Of a DNA stretch of 64,000 bases, positions 11,088-19,723 are shown one piece after another. Location of the stretch: contig NZ_NWTI01000006.1 of NCBI RefSeq assembly GCF_002531575.1, positions 248,001-312,000 on the forward strand, given 5' to 3'. The notes under the pieces were generated by a model, which did no database searches, was not told where the DNA came from, and was given only the letters and a program-made list of their open reading frames with translations. The stretch comes from Bradyrhizobium sp. Y36 (GTDB lineage: Bacteria; Pseudomonadota; Alphaproteobacteria; Rhizobiales; Xanthobacteraceae). The position numbers and the translations under genes are program-made. Positions within the stretch are counted from its first letter, which is position 1; each line of letters opens with the position of its first letter.

Positions 11088-11112
11088 GGAACGGCCGTAT
11101 GGTTCGTGAGTT
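11088..11112 (+). promoter_or_regulatory. EcfG-like promoter candidate for malQ
   Basis: GGAAC at 11088-11092, then 16 nt, then AGTT at 11109-11112, one base from the sigma-EcfG consensus GGAAC-N16/17-CGTT. It sits about 80 nt upstream of the malQ ATG. The intergenic region between the divergent glgE and malQ genes is otherwise free of coding signal. Confidence 0.4.
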
Positions 11113-11190
11113 AAGCCCGACTAACGTCTTCCGTCGCCTCGTTAAAATCGATGCCCCCGGCAAGCGGGTGGCCTGCAAGCTGCGTGCCGA

Positions 11191-13152
11191 ATGGATCTTT
11201 TAGCTCAAGCCCGGATCAAGGGCGTTCAGTCCGAATTTATCGATGCCCTCGGAAAGCTGCGGGTCACCGATCCCGTGGCTCTCAAATCCATCCTCGACGC
11301 CCTGCCGGAAAAGCGGGTGTACCGCTTCGTCGGCGGCCCGGTGGTGGTTCGTGCGCTTGGACACCCCCGCACGGAATTGGCGGCCGTCGGCACGCCGCCG
11401 CTGAAATGGACATTGGCCGGAAACGGCAACGTGATCGCGCAAGGCGAGACGCGCGAACCCGTGATCGCCTGGCCCGCCGAGCTGCCGCTCGGTTATCACC
11501 GCTTGACGCTGACCGATGCCAAAGGTGTGACCGAAGAGGTGCCGATGATCGTGGCGCCGGAGCGGGCCTTTGGCGGCGATTTCGACCGCGGCTGGCTGCT
11601 CGCCGTGCAGCTCTACAGCGTCCGCTCGGACCGCAATTGGGGCATTGGCGATTTCACCGATCTTGCAAACCTGGTCCGGCTCGCCAAGCAGCTCGGGGCC
11701 GACGGCGTCGGGCTCAATCCGCTCCACGTCCTGTTCGACGACCACCCCGCCGATTGCAGTCCCTATTCGCCCAACAGCCGGCTGTTCCTCAATCCGCTCT
11801 ATATCGACGTCGAGGCGATTGCCGAATTCTCGGCGGACCTCGTGCCGGATGCAGCCGCGACCGCCGCCCGCCTGCGCGAAGGCGATCGCGTAGCTTATAC
11901 CGACATGGCGGCGTTGAAATGGCTGGGCCTGCGCGCCGCCTTCAACAGTTTTGTGACCAGCGCCAGCGAGTCGCGTCGCAAGGCCTTCGACGCCTTTCGT
12001 GCCGCCCGTGCCCCGCTGTTGTCGCGCTTTGCCTGTTTCGAGGTGTTGCGTCACCGTTTCACCGGCCCGTGGTGGGAATGGCCTGCGGAATGGCAGCAGC
12101 CGGACGAGGCCAAATGCGCGGACTTGCGCAACGGTCCCGACAAGCGCGAGGTCGAGTTCGTCGAATTCGTGCAATGGACCGCGGACAGCCAGCTGCACGC
12201 AGCCAAGGAGCTGGCCGGCCAGCTCGGCATGCGGGTCGGGCTCTATCTCGACGTTGCCGTCGGCGTGCAGTCCAACGGCTTCGACGCCTGGAACGAGCAG
12301 ATGGCGATCTCCCGTCATCTTGCCGTCGGCGCGCCGCCCGACGTTCTCAACACGATCGGCCAGGACTGGGGCCTTGCGGGCTTCAATGCCGGCGGACTGG
12401 AAGCGCAATCCTTCGTGCCGTTCGCCGACATGCTCGCCGCATCGATGCGGCATGCCGGCGCGATCAGGCTCGACCACGTGCTCGGCCTGAAGCGGCTCTA
12501 TCTGGTGCCGCGCGGCTTCAAGCCTGATAACGGCGCCTATGTGCAGATGCCGTTCGAGGCGCTGCTGGGCGCCGTGGCGCGCGAAAGCGCGGCCCACAAA
12601 TGCATCGTGATCGGCGAGGACCTCGGCACCGTGCCGGAAGGTTTTCGCGAGATGATGCAGGATTTCGGCATCTGGTCCTATCTCGTCATGATGTTCGAGC
12701 GCGACGATGCCGGCCATTTCCGCAACGTCGACCACTACCGGCCCAACGCGCTCGTCACGCTGAACACGCACGATCTGTCGACCTATGCCGGCTGGCGCTC
12801 GTTCAGCGACCTCAAGATGAAGCGCTCGCTCGGGCTCGATCCCGGCGAGAACGACCAGGCGCGCTGGGATGCGCTCGGACGGCTCGACGAGATCCTGCGC
12901 CAGAACGGCATCAAGGCCAACGACCTCTATTCGGTCCTCGCTTTCCTGTCGCGCACGCCGTCGCGACTGCTCGCGGTGTCGATGGAGGATCTGCTCGGCG
13001 TGATCGACCAGCCCAACATTCCCGGCACCATCGACGAGCATCCGAACTGGCGCCAGCGTCTCCCCGTCGCGCTCGACAAGATCGCATCGAAGGTGGACCT
13101 CACGGCCTTGCGAGCGGCGACGCGGGAACGCTCCTTGCCCGGCGGGAGTTAA
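11191..13152 (+). CDS. malQ: 4-alpha-glucanotransferase (amylomaltase, GH77)
   Basis: 653 residues. Disproportionates maltooligosaccharides, releasing glucose and longer glucans in the cytoplasm. An N-terminal extension (about 1-120) precedes the GH77 barrel: LYSVRSDRNWGIGDFTDL near 142, YSPNSRLFLNPLYID, LYLDVAVGVQSNGFDAW, nucleophile Asp428 in GAIRLDHVLGLKRLYLVP, acid/base Glu476 in VIGEDLGTVPEGF, and TLNTHDLSTYAGW. All key residues are present. The ATG start has no strong Shine-Dalgarno sequence. It is divergent from the glgE operon and 30 bp upstream of a GH15 gene, so the two probably act together in breakdown of short glucans. Confidence 0.95.
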   Translation: MDLLAQARIKGVQSEFIDALGKLRVTDPVALKSILDALPEKRVYRFVGGPVVVRALGHPRTELAAVGTPPLKWTLAGNGNVIAQGETREPVIAWPAELPLGYHRLTLTDAKGVTEEVPMIVAPERAFGGDFDRGWLLAVQLYSVRSDRNWGIGDFTDLANLVRLAKQLGADGVGLNPLHVLFDDHPADCSPYSPNSRLFLNPLYIDVEAIAEFSADLVPDAAATAARLREGDRVAYTDMAALKWLGLRAAFNSFVTSASESRRKAFDAFRAARAPLLSRFACFEVLRHRFTGPWWEWPAEWQQPDEAKCADLRNGPDKREVEFVEFVQWTADSQLHAAKELAGQLGMRVGLYLDVAVGVQSNGFDAWNEQMAISRHLAVGAPPDVLNTIGQDWGLAGFNAGGLEAQSFVPFADMLAASMRHAGAIRLDHVLGLKRLYLVPRGFKPDNGAYVQMPFEALLGAVARESAAHKCIVIGEDLGTVPEGFREMMQDFGIWSYLVMMFERDDAGHFRNVDHYRPNALVTLNTHDLSTYAGWRSFSDLKMKRSLGLDPGENDQARWDALGRLDEILRQNGIKANDLYSVLAFLSRTPSRLLAVSMEDLLGVIDQPNIPGTIDEHPNWRQRLPVALDKIASKVDLTALRAATRERSLPGGS

Positions 13153-13182
13153 CGGGGCGGGGTTTTCCAGGCTCGCACGACA

Positions 13183-14982
13183 TTGTCACAGAAGATCGAG
13201 GACTATGCGCTGATCGGCGACTGTGAGACCGCGGCGCTGGTCGGGCGCAACGGCTCGATCGACTGGCTGTGCTGGCCGGCTTTCGATTCCGACGCCTGCT
13301 TCGCCGCCATCCTCGGCACCCACAAGAACGGCCGCTGGCTGATCGCACCGAGCGAGGCCGTCACCAAGACGTCGCGCCGCTATCTCGGCAACACCCTCAT
13401 CCTCGAGACACGGTTTGAGACGAAAGACGGCGCCGTCGCGCTGATCGACTTCATGCCGCCGCGCGGCAAGGCGTCCGACATCGTGCGGCTGGTGCGCGGC
13501 CTCGAGGGCACGGTGAAGATGCGGATGGAGCTCGTGATCCGCTTCGGTTTCGGCGTGGACATTCCCTGGGTGCGGCGGATCGATCATTCCTTGATGGCCA
13601 TCGCCGGTCAGGACATGACGGTGCTGCGCACGCCGGTCGAGACTCGCGGCGAGGATCTGACCACGGTCTCCGATTTCGAGGTGAAGCAAGGCGAGACCGT
13701 GCCGTTCGTCCTGACCTACGGGCCCTCGCATCTCGAGCCGCCTGCACCGATCGACCCGGAAGCGGCGCTTCAGGAGACCGAAAAATTCTGGCAGGACTGG
13801 TGCGGCCATTGTACCCGCGACGGCGATTATCACGATCTGATCGTGCGCTCGCTGATCACGCTGAAGGCGCTGACCTTTGCTCCCACCGGAGGTATCGTCG
13901 CGGCGCCGACCACCTCGCTGCCCGAGAAGCTCGGCGGCAGCCGGAATTGGGATTACCGCTTCTGCTGGCTGCGCGATGCGACCTTCACGCTGCTGGCGCT
14001 GATGAACTCGGGCTACACCGAGGAGGCCCTGGCCTGGCACAATTGGCTGTTGCGCGCGGCGGCGGGGTCGCCTTCGAACATGCAGATCATGTACGGGATC
14101 TGGGGCCAGCGGCGGCTGCTCGAATGGGAGGCGGGCTGGCTCGACGGCTATGAGGGTGCGCGGCCCGTGCGCGTCGGCAATGCCGCGCATGCGCAGCTCC
14201 AGCTCGACGTCTACGGCGAGCTGATCGATGCCTTCCACCAATCGCGCATGGCCAGGCTCAAGCTCGACGAGGAGACCTGGGCGCTGGAATGTGCCGTGCT
14301 CAATCACCTGGCCGAGGTCTGGGACCAGCCCGACCACGGCATCTGGGAGCGGCGCGGGCAGCCGAAGCACTACGTCTTCTCCAAGGTGATGACCTGGGTC
14401 GCGTTCGATCGCGGCATCAAGAGCGCCGAGACCTTCGGCTTCAAGGCGCCGCTGTTGCACTGGCGTACCTTGCGCGAGGCCATTCATCGCGACGTCTGCA
14501 ACAGGGGATTCGACGCGGAGGAGAATGCCTTCGTCGAGTCCTACGGCGCGAAACTGCTCGACGCATCCGTGCTGCTGCTGCCGGCCGTCGGCTTCCTGCC
14601 GCCCTCGGACCCGCGCATCCGCGGCACCATCGCTGCTGTCGAGACCCGTCTGGTTCGTGATGGTTTCGTGCTGCGGCACGATCCGCGCGAGCTGCCAGCG
14701 GGGCAGCCGCCGCTCGAAGGCGCGTTTCTGGCCTGCAGCCTGTGGCTCGCCGATGCCCATGTGCTGGCCGGCGACCTCGACAAGGCGCAGGTTCTGCTCG
14801 ACCGCGTGGTCGGCATCGCCAACGACGTCGGTCTATTGGCCGAGGAATACGATTCAGCCGCCAGGCGCCAGACCGGAAATTTCCCGCAGGCGCTGACCCA
14901 CATCGCGCTGATCAACACCGCGCATAATCTGTCGGCGGCAAGGCACGATAGCGAGAAGCCTGCACAGCAGCGGTCGAAGTAG
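13183..14982 (+). CDS. GH15 family glucoamylase or trehalase
   Basis: 599 residues, typical for bacterial GH15 proteins with an N-terminal beta domain (about 1-210; YALIGDCETAALVGRNGSID) and a C-terminal (alpha/alpha)6 barrel. Barrel motifs: GGSRNWDYRFCWLRDATFTL, QLDVYGELIDA, a Glu in PPLEGAFLACSLWLADA, and GLLAEEYD...GNFPQALTHIALINTA. The start is TTG at 13183, the first codon of the conserved SQKIEDYALIGDCETAAL sequence. GH15 includes glucoamylases and, in mycobacteria, genuine trehalases. Sequence reading alone does not decide between them; the neighbouring trehalose genes make trehalase a real possibility. No signal peptide, so it is cytoplasmic. Follows malQ in the same direction. Confidence 0.85.
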   Translation: MSQKIEDYALIGDCETAALVGRNGSIDWLCWPAFDSDACFAAILGTHKNGRWLIAPSEAVTKTSRRYLGNTLILETRFETKDGAVALIDFMPPRGKASDIVRLVRGLEGTVKMRMELVIRFGFGVDIPWVRRIDHSLMAIAGQDMTVLRTPVETRGEDLTTVSDFEVKQGETVPFVLTYGPSHLEPPAPIDPEAALQETEKFWQDWCGHCTRDGDYHDLIVRSLITLKALTFAPTGGIVAAPTTSLPEKLGGSRNWDYRFCWLRDATFTLLALMNSGYTEEALAWHNWLLRAAAGSPSNMQIMYGIWGQRRLLEWEAGWLDGYEGARPVRVGNAAHAQLQLDVYGELIDAFHQSRMARLKLDEETWALECAVLNHLAEVWDQPDHGIWERRGQPKHYVFSKVMTWVAFDRGIKSAETFGFKAPLLHWRTLREAIHRDVCNRGFDAEENAFVESYGAKLLDASVLLLPAVGFLPPSDPRIRGTIAAVETRLVRDGFVLRHDPRELPAGQPPLEGAFLACSLWLADAHVLAGDLDKAQVLLDRVVGIANDVGLLAEEYDSAARRQTGNFPQALTHIALINTAHNLSAARHDSEKPAQQRSK

Positions 14983-15028
14983 GGAAGGCGTACGTAAGGC
15001 CGATCGCCTCCGCGAAAGAGGTGTGCTC

Positions 15029-15050
15029 CCTCTCCCGCAAGCGGGAGAGG
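15029..15050. terminator. Hairpin between convergent genes
   Basis: A perfect 10-bp inverted repeat (CCTCTCCCGC / GCGGGAGAGG) with a 2-nt loop lies between the ends of the GH15 gene (plus) and the HAD gene (minus). There is no T-tract, so it may be a short REP-like palindrome that serves as a bidirectional transcription barrier. Similar CCCTCCCCC palindromes occur at 28658-28799. Confidence 0.55.
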
Positions 15051-15071
15051 TGAAGCGAACCGGCAGCTCGT

Positions 15072-15884
15072 CTAGCCTGCCCCATTCCGCTTCAGGATCA
15101 TCTCCATCGCCTCGGCAAAACCGTCCTGCTCGTTGCTCGCGGTGACGTGGGTGGCCTGGTCCTTGACGCTGTCGGTGGCGTTGCCCATGGCGATCGAGGT
15201 GCCGCTGACGGCGAACATCGCGAGGTCGTTCTGCATGTCGCCGATGGTGGCGACCGCGTCGGTCGAGATGCCGATGCGCTTGGCCATGGCCTGCACGAAG
15301 GTGCCTTTGTTGAAGCCCGGCGGGGTGATGTCGAGATAATAGGTCTGCGAGCGCACGGCGGTCGCCTCGCTGCCGAGCGCCTCCTGCATCACCTTCTCGC
15401 AAGCCTCCAGGCCTGCGGCATCGGCGCTGGCACCGACGATCTTGCAGGCGCTTGCGAGGTAGGGCGAGAAGTCACTCACGATGGTGGGGTCGGAACGGAT
15501 CGTGTGCTGCTCATGGGCGACGTACTTGCCATCAGGGTTGTCGATCAGCCATTTGTCATAGGTGAACAGCCAGATGTCGGCGCCGAACTCGCGCAGGATC
15601 TGCAGCGACCGTTCGGCCGCGCTTGCCGGGATCAGATGCTGCTCGACCGGCTGCATCTCGGGATCGACGATCGAGGAGCCGTTGAACGGTCCGACCGGCA
15701 GCCACAGCGCCAGCGGCTCGATCAGGAAGCGCATGCCGATGGCGGGGCGGCTGGAGGTGATGGTGAAGCCGATGCCGGCCTTGTGCAGGCGCTGCACTGC
15801 GGATCTTGCGCGGTCCGTCAGCGTCTTGTCCTTGGTCAGCAGCGTGCCGTCGACGTCGGACACCACGAGTGAGATTTGCGTCAT
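15072..15884 (-). CDS. Cof-type HAD-IIB family phosphatase
   Basis: 270 residues. HAD-superfamily hydrolase with motif I DVDGTLL (residues 9-15), motif II TSSRP, a C2B cap, and motif III/IV GDMQNDLAMF with SIAMGNA. These enzymes dephosphorylate sugar phosphates or cofactors; the substrate cannot be told from sequence. The open frame extends upstream into the gntK region, but the ATG at 15884 begins the canonical TQISLVVSDVDGTLL sequence. It is the last gene of the tal/pgi-gnd-zwf-pgl-gntK-HAD array, 23 nt after gntK, which suggests a sugar-phosphate substrate. Confidence 0.88.
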   Translation of the reverse strand: MTQISLVVSDVDGTLLTKDKTLTDRARSAVQRLHKAGIGFTITSSRPAIGMRFLIEPLALWLPVGPFNGSSIVDPEMQPVEQHLIPASAAERSLQILREFGADIWLFTYDKWLIDNPDGKYVAHEQHTIRSDPTIVSDFSPYLASACKIVGASADAAGLEACEKVMQEALGSEATAVRSQTYYLDITPPGFNKGTFVQAMAKRIGISTDAVATIGDMQNDLAMFAVSGTSIAMGNATDSVKDQATHVTASNEQDGFAEAMEMILKRNGAG

Positions 15885-15907
15885 GGCAGGACCTTGGGTT
15901 CGTTGTC

Positions 15908-16438
15908 TCAGCGTTTCGCCGCACCCAGCTTCAATTGCCGCACCACCCCGTCGACGATCGCTTCGACGGTTTCGTCGATCGAGACGGTGATGACGTGCTC
16001 GCCGGTCTCCGGCGGCTCCAGCGTCTCGAGCTGGCTGGTCAGCAGCCCGGGCGGCATGAAATGACCCTTGCGGTGCGCGAGCCGCTCGGCGATCAGCTCC
16101 CTGGTGCCCTTCAGGAAGACGAATCGGACATCGTCGCGCCCGCGCAGCAGCACGTCGCGATAAGTGTGCTTCAGGGCCGAGCAGGCGATGATGACGTGCT
16201 CGCCGCGTTCGCAAACCCGTGCGATCTCGTCGGCGATGGCGTTGAGCCAGGGCCAGCGGTCCTCGTCGGTGAGGGGATGGCCGGCCCGCATCTTCTCGAC
16301 ATTGCTGGCGGGATGGAAGCTGTCGCCGTCCTCGAAGCGCCAGCCGAGCCGCTGGCCGAGCGCCGCCGCGACCGTGCTCTTGCCCGAACCCGAGACGCCC
16401 ATCACGATCAACGCACAAGGTGCTTCAACGCGGCCCAC
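15908..16438 (-). CDS. gntK: Gluconokinase
   Basis: 176 residues from a GTG start. Phosphorylates gluconate to 6-phosphogluconate with ATP. The P-loop GVSGSGKS lies near residues 13-20, followed by FEDGDSFHPASNVEKMRAGHPLTDEDRWPWL, the gluconokinase signature, then ACSALKHTYRDVLLRG and RKGHFMPPGLLTSQLETLEPP. The start overlaps the end of pgl by 14 nt; an in-frame extension to 16525 lacks family sequence. Its product is the substrate of Gnd, encoded upstream, or of the Entner-Doudoroff dehydratase, which is not in this window. Confidence 0.93.
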   Translation of the reverse strand: MGRVEAPCALIVMGVSGSGKSTVAAALGQRLGWRFEDGDSFHPASNVEKMRAGHPLTDEDRWPWLNAIADEIARVCERGEHVIIACSALKHTYRDVLLRGRDDVRFVFLKGTRELIAERLAHRKGHFMPPGLLTSQLETLEPPETGEHVITVSIDETVEAIVDGVVRQLKLGAAKR

Positions 16439-17174
16439 GAAATTCCTCCGGAAGCGCGGCCTGATCGACCAGCCAGGTGGTCTCACCATGCGAGCGCGCG
16501 CGTAACGCCGGCAGAGTCTCGCCATTGAGGAGGCGCGTCAAGATCGCCTGCTTGTCGTGCCCTGCAATCTCGAACAGCATTTCGTAGCACGAGGCCAGGA
16601 CGGGCAGGGTCAGCGACACCCGCGGCACGAAAGGCGCGACATTGGCCTTGGGGACTCCGACGACCCAGCGCTCGGTCTCCTCGATTTCGGGGAAGCCAGG
16701 AAACAGCGAGGCGGTGTGGCCGTCCGGCCCGGCGCCCATCAGGACGAGGTCGAACAGCGGGCGCGCCGGATCGAGGACTTCAGCGCCGTAGAACGACTGC
16801 AATTCGTGCGCATAGGCCGCGGCGCTCTGATCGGGGCTTTCGAGCGTGGTCGGGATCGGATGGACATGGCCTGCCGGCGCGTTGGAATCGAGAAACGTCG
16901 CGCGGGCGATCGCCATGTTGTTGAGGGGATCGCTCTCCGGGACAAGGCGCTCGTCACCGATGAACCAATGCACGCGCTGCCACGGGATCTGGCCGCGCCA
17001 GGGCTCGCTGCCGAGCAGCTGATACAGCTTCTTCGGGCTGGAGCCGCCGGTCAGGCAGATCGCGATGCGGCCGGGATTGGCTGCAATCCGGGCCATCACC
17101 CGCTCGGCCGCGGCGCGGGCGAGGGCCTCGGCGTCGGCCTCGACGATCAGTCTCGGCTGGCCGGCCTGCGCCAT
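16425..17174 (-). CDS. pgl: 6-phosphogluconolactonase
   Basis: 249 residues of the DevB/NagB-like Pgl type. Hydrolyses 6-phosphogluconolactone from Zwf. Motifs: ICLTGGSSPKKLYQLL (near 43), VHWFIGDERLVPESDPLNN, LVLMGAGPDGHTASLFPG, and a C-terminal RVSLTLPVLASC. Its ATG shares one base with the zwf stop (TGATG), so it is coupled to zwf, and its 3' end overlaps gntK. The order zwf-pgl is the usual one for the oxidative pentose-phosphate/Entner-Doudoroff branch. Confidence 0.96.
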   Translation of the reverse strand: MAQAGQPRLIVEADAEALARAAAERVMARIAANPGRIAICLTGGSSPKKLYQLLGSEPWRGQIPWQRVHWFIGDERLVPESDPLNNMAIARATFLDSNAPAGHVHPIPTTLESPDQSAAAYAHELQSFYGAEVLDPARPLFDLVLMGAGPDGHTASLFPGFPEIEETERWVVGVPKANVAPFVPRVSLTLPVLASCYEMLFEIAGHDKQAILTRLLNGETLPALRARSHGETTWLVDQAALPEEFRGPR

Positions 17175-18685
17175 CAGGAAAACTTCCGCCAGCTTCGCCC
17201 GTCCCGCCGCAGCAGCTCGTCGGCGCATGTCGGGCCCTCGCTGCCGGCTTCGTAGGTTTCGATGCCGTTGGTGCCCGCGCTTCTCCAGGCGTCCAGGAAC
17301 GGCTGCACCGCCTGCCACCCGGCCTCGACACCGTCGGCGCGCTGGAACAGGATGTTGTCGCCGATCATGCAGTCGTAGATCAGCGTCTCGTAGCCGGTCG
17401 AGGGATCGGCCTGGAAATAGTCGCCATAACGAAACTTCATCTCGACGCCGTCGATGGTAATGCTTGGTCCCGGTATTTTGGCGTTGAATTGCAGCTCGAT
17501 CGTCTCCGTCGGCGCGATGCCGATGGTGAGGAAATTCTGCGAGAGCCGGTCGACATCCGTACCCGAGAACATCGACAGCGGCGCTTGCTTGAACTTGATC
17601 GCGACCTCGGTGCGCTTGTGGCCGAGCGCCTTGCCGGTACGCAGATAGAACGGCACGCCGGCCCAGCGCCAATTGTCGATCAGGAGCTTGAGCGCGACAT
17701 AGGTCTCGGTGGTGCTGCCGGGCTTGACGTCCTCGGTCTTGCGATAGTCCGGTATCTCGTCGTCGCCGATCCGGCCGGCCAGATATTGCCCGCGCACCGA
17801 ACGCCTCAGCGCTTCCGCCTCGGTCGGCTGCTGAATCGCCGAGAGCACCTCGGCCTTCTCCGAGCGTACCGAATGCGCATCGAACCGCGACGGTGGCTCC
17901 ATCGCGACCAGCGACATCAGCTGGAACAAATGGTTCGGCACCATGTCGCGCAGCGCGCCGGTGGCGTCGTAGAAGCCGCCGCGATGGCCGACGCCGAGCT
18001 TTTCCTCCACCGTGATCTGCACGTGGTCGATATGGTTGCGATTCCAGATCGGCTCGAACATGCCGTTGGCAAAACGCAGCACCAGGATGTTCTGCACCGT
18101 CTCCTTGCCGAGATAGTGATCGATCCGGTAGATCTGATGCTCCTCCATGATCTTCAGCAGCTCGGCGTTGAGCGCGCGCGCCGAGGCGAGGTCCGTGCCG
18201 AACGGTTTTTCGATCACGAGCCGTCGCCAGGCGCCGTTCTCCTTCATCAGCCCGGTGCGGCCGAGCTCGCGCGCGGTCGGCGCGAAGGCGGCCGGCGGGG
18301 TCGCGAGGTAGAACAGCCGGTTGCCGCCGGTGCCTTGCGAGCATTCCAGCGAATCCAGATGCTCGCGCAAGCGGTCGAACGACGGCGGGTCCTTCGGGTC
18401 AGCCTCGACGAAGGTGACGCATTGCAAAAGCTGCCTTGCGACATCATCGTCGACCGGGCGGGTTGCAAACTGACGCAGGCCCTTCATCAGGCTGTCGCGC
18501 AGCTCGTCATCGGTTTGACCTCTGCGCGCCACCCCGACGACGCAGAATTTTTCCGGCAACAGGTTCTCGGCGGCGAGATTGTAAAGCGACGGCATCACCA
18601 GTCGATGGGTGAGGTCGCCGGTCACGCCAAAGATGACGAAGGCGCAATTTTGCGGCTTGCGCTTGGGCTGCGGGTCTTTTGTCAC
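17174..18685 (-). CDS. zwf: Glucose-6-phosphate 1-dehydrogenase
   Basis: 503 residues, normal length. Oxidises glucose 6-phosphate to the lactone with NAD(P)+. N-terminal nucleotide site IFGVTGDLTHRLVMPSL (near 18-34), substrate motif RIDHYLGKETVQN near 190, EPIWNRNHIDHVQI, and GFYDATGALRDMVPNHL. The start is GTG at 18685. Located 27 nt after gnd and coupled to pgl. The coenzyme-binding motif reads GVTGDL rather than GASGDL, a common variant. Confidence 0.97.
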   Translation of the reverse strand: MTKDPQPKRKPQNCAFVIFGVTGDLTHRLVMPSLYNLAAENLLPEKFCVVGVARRGQTDDELRDSLMKGLRQFATRPVDDDVARQLLQCVTFVEADPKDPPSFDRLREHLDSLECSQGTGGNRLFYLATPPAAFAPTARELGRTGLMKENGAWRRLVIEKPFGTDLASARALNAELLKIMEEHQIYRIDHYLGKETVQNILVLRFANGMFEPIWNRNHIDHVQITVEEKLGVGHRGGFYDATGALRDMVPNHLFQLMSLVAMEPPSRFDAHSVRSEKAEVLSAIQQPTEAEALRRSVRGQYLAGRIGDDEIPDYRKTEDVKPGSTTETYVALKLLIDNWRWAGVPFYLRTGKALGHKRTEVAIKFKQAPLSMFSGTDVDRLSQNFLTIGIAPTETIELQFNAKIPGPSITIDGVEMKFRYGDYFQADPSTGYETLIYDCMIGDNILFQRADGVEAGWQAVQPFLDAWRSAGTNGIETYEAGSEGPTCADELLRRDGRSWRKFS

Positions 18686-18712
18686 GAACTATCGGCCTTC
18701 GCTCTGTTACCG

Positions 18713-19711
18713 TTACTTTGGCTTCACTGTGCCCGGCTGCTTCGGCTCCTTGTGGCCGCCGAACCCTGCGCGCATCGCGGAGAGAATTTTTTCGGCGAAG
18801 GTGTGTTCCCGACGGGAGCGGAAACGTGTGTAGAGCGCCGCAGTCAGGACTTCGGCCGGCACGGCCTCGTCGATCGCCGCATTCACGGTCCAGCGTCCCT
18901 CGCCGGAATCCTCGACGAAGCCGGAATATTCGGCGAGCTGCGGGCTGTCGGCGAGCGCGGTCGAGGTGAGGTCGAGCAGCCAGGACGGGATCACGCTGCC
19001 GCGCCGCCAGACCTCAGCGATATCGGCGAGATCGAAGTCGTAGCGATGATCGGCCGGCAACGCGTCGATATTGGCGTTCTTGAGAATATCAAACCCTTCG
19101 GCATAGGCCTGCATCAGGCCGTATTCGATGCCGTTGTGGATCATCTTGACGAAGTGGCCGGCGCCGACGGGGCCGGCATGGATGTAGCCTTGCTCGATGC
19201 GGGGATCGCGGCCCTCGCGTCCCTCGGTGCGCGGAATGTCGCCGGCGCCGGGCGCGAGCGCGGCGAAGATCGGATCGAGCCGGTCGACCACCTGCTTCTC
19301 GCCGCCGATCATCATGCAATAGCCGCGGTCGAGACCCCAGACGCCGCCGGATGTGCCGACATCGACATAATGGATGCCGCGCGCCTTCAGCGCCTTGCCG
19401 CGACGGACGTCGTCCTGCCAGAAGGTGTTGCCGCCGTCGATGATGACGTCGCCTTCCTGCATGACCTTTGCAATCGTCTCGATCGTGGTCTCGGTGATGT
19501 GCCCCGCCGGCAGCATCACCCAGGCCGTGCGCGGCCGCTCGAGTTTCGAGACGAACTCTTCGAGCGTCGCCGAGCCGACCGCGCCGTCGGCGGCAAGGCC
19601 GGCGACGGCCTTGGTGTCCTTGTCGTACACCACGGTCGAATGTCCGTGGCGCATCAGGCGGCGAACGATGTTGCCGCCCATCCGGCCGAGGCCGATCATG
19701 CCGAGTTGCAT
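18713..19711 (-). CDS. gnd: 6-phosphogluconate dehydrogenase (decarboxylating), short form
   Basis: 332 residues, the short YqeC-like form rather than the 470-residue enteric Gnd. Converts 6-phosphogluconate to ribulose 5-phosphate and CO2. N-terminal Rossmann motif [52 protein letters not shown], and [27 protein letters not shown] with the catalytic Lys and Asn. The ATG at 19711 is preferred over a TTG at 19717 because AAGGA lies 9 nt upstream of it. It begins 12 nt after the tal-pgi stop, so it is in the same transcription unit. Confidence 0.95.
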   Translation of the reverse strand: MQLGMIGLGRMGGNIVRRLMRHGHSTVVYDKDTKAVAGLAADGAVGSATLEEFVSKLERPRTAWVMLPAGHITETTIETIAKVMQEGDVIIDGGNTFWQDDVRRGKALKARGIHYVDVGTSGGVWGLDRGYCMMIGGEKQVVDRLDPIFAALAPGAGDIPRTEGREGRDPRIEQGYIHAGPVGAGHFVKMIHNGIEYGLMQAYAEGFDILKNANIDALPADHRYDFDLADIAEVWRRGSVIPSWLLDLTSTALADSPQLAEYSGFVEDSGEGRWTVNAAIDEAVPAEVLTAALYTRFRSRREHTFAEKILSAMRAGFGGHKEPKQPGTVKPK

Positions 19712-19723
19712 TGGCAATATTCC

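Noticed and set aside
11058..11190. Longer glgE from 11178
   Set aside because: The extra N-terminal residues are unlike the family and would run through the divergent promoter region; GTG 10986 starts the homologous part.
15072..16418. 448-codon frame that looks like a fused gluconokinase-HAD protein
   Set aside because: The N-terminal half is gntK read in a wrong frame; the real HAD gene begins at 15884.
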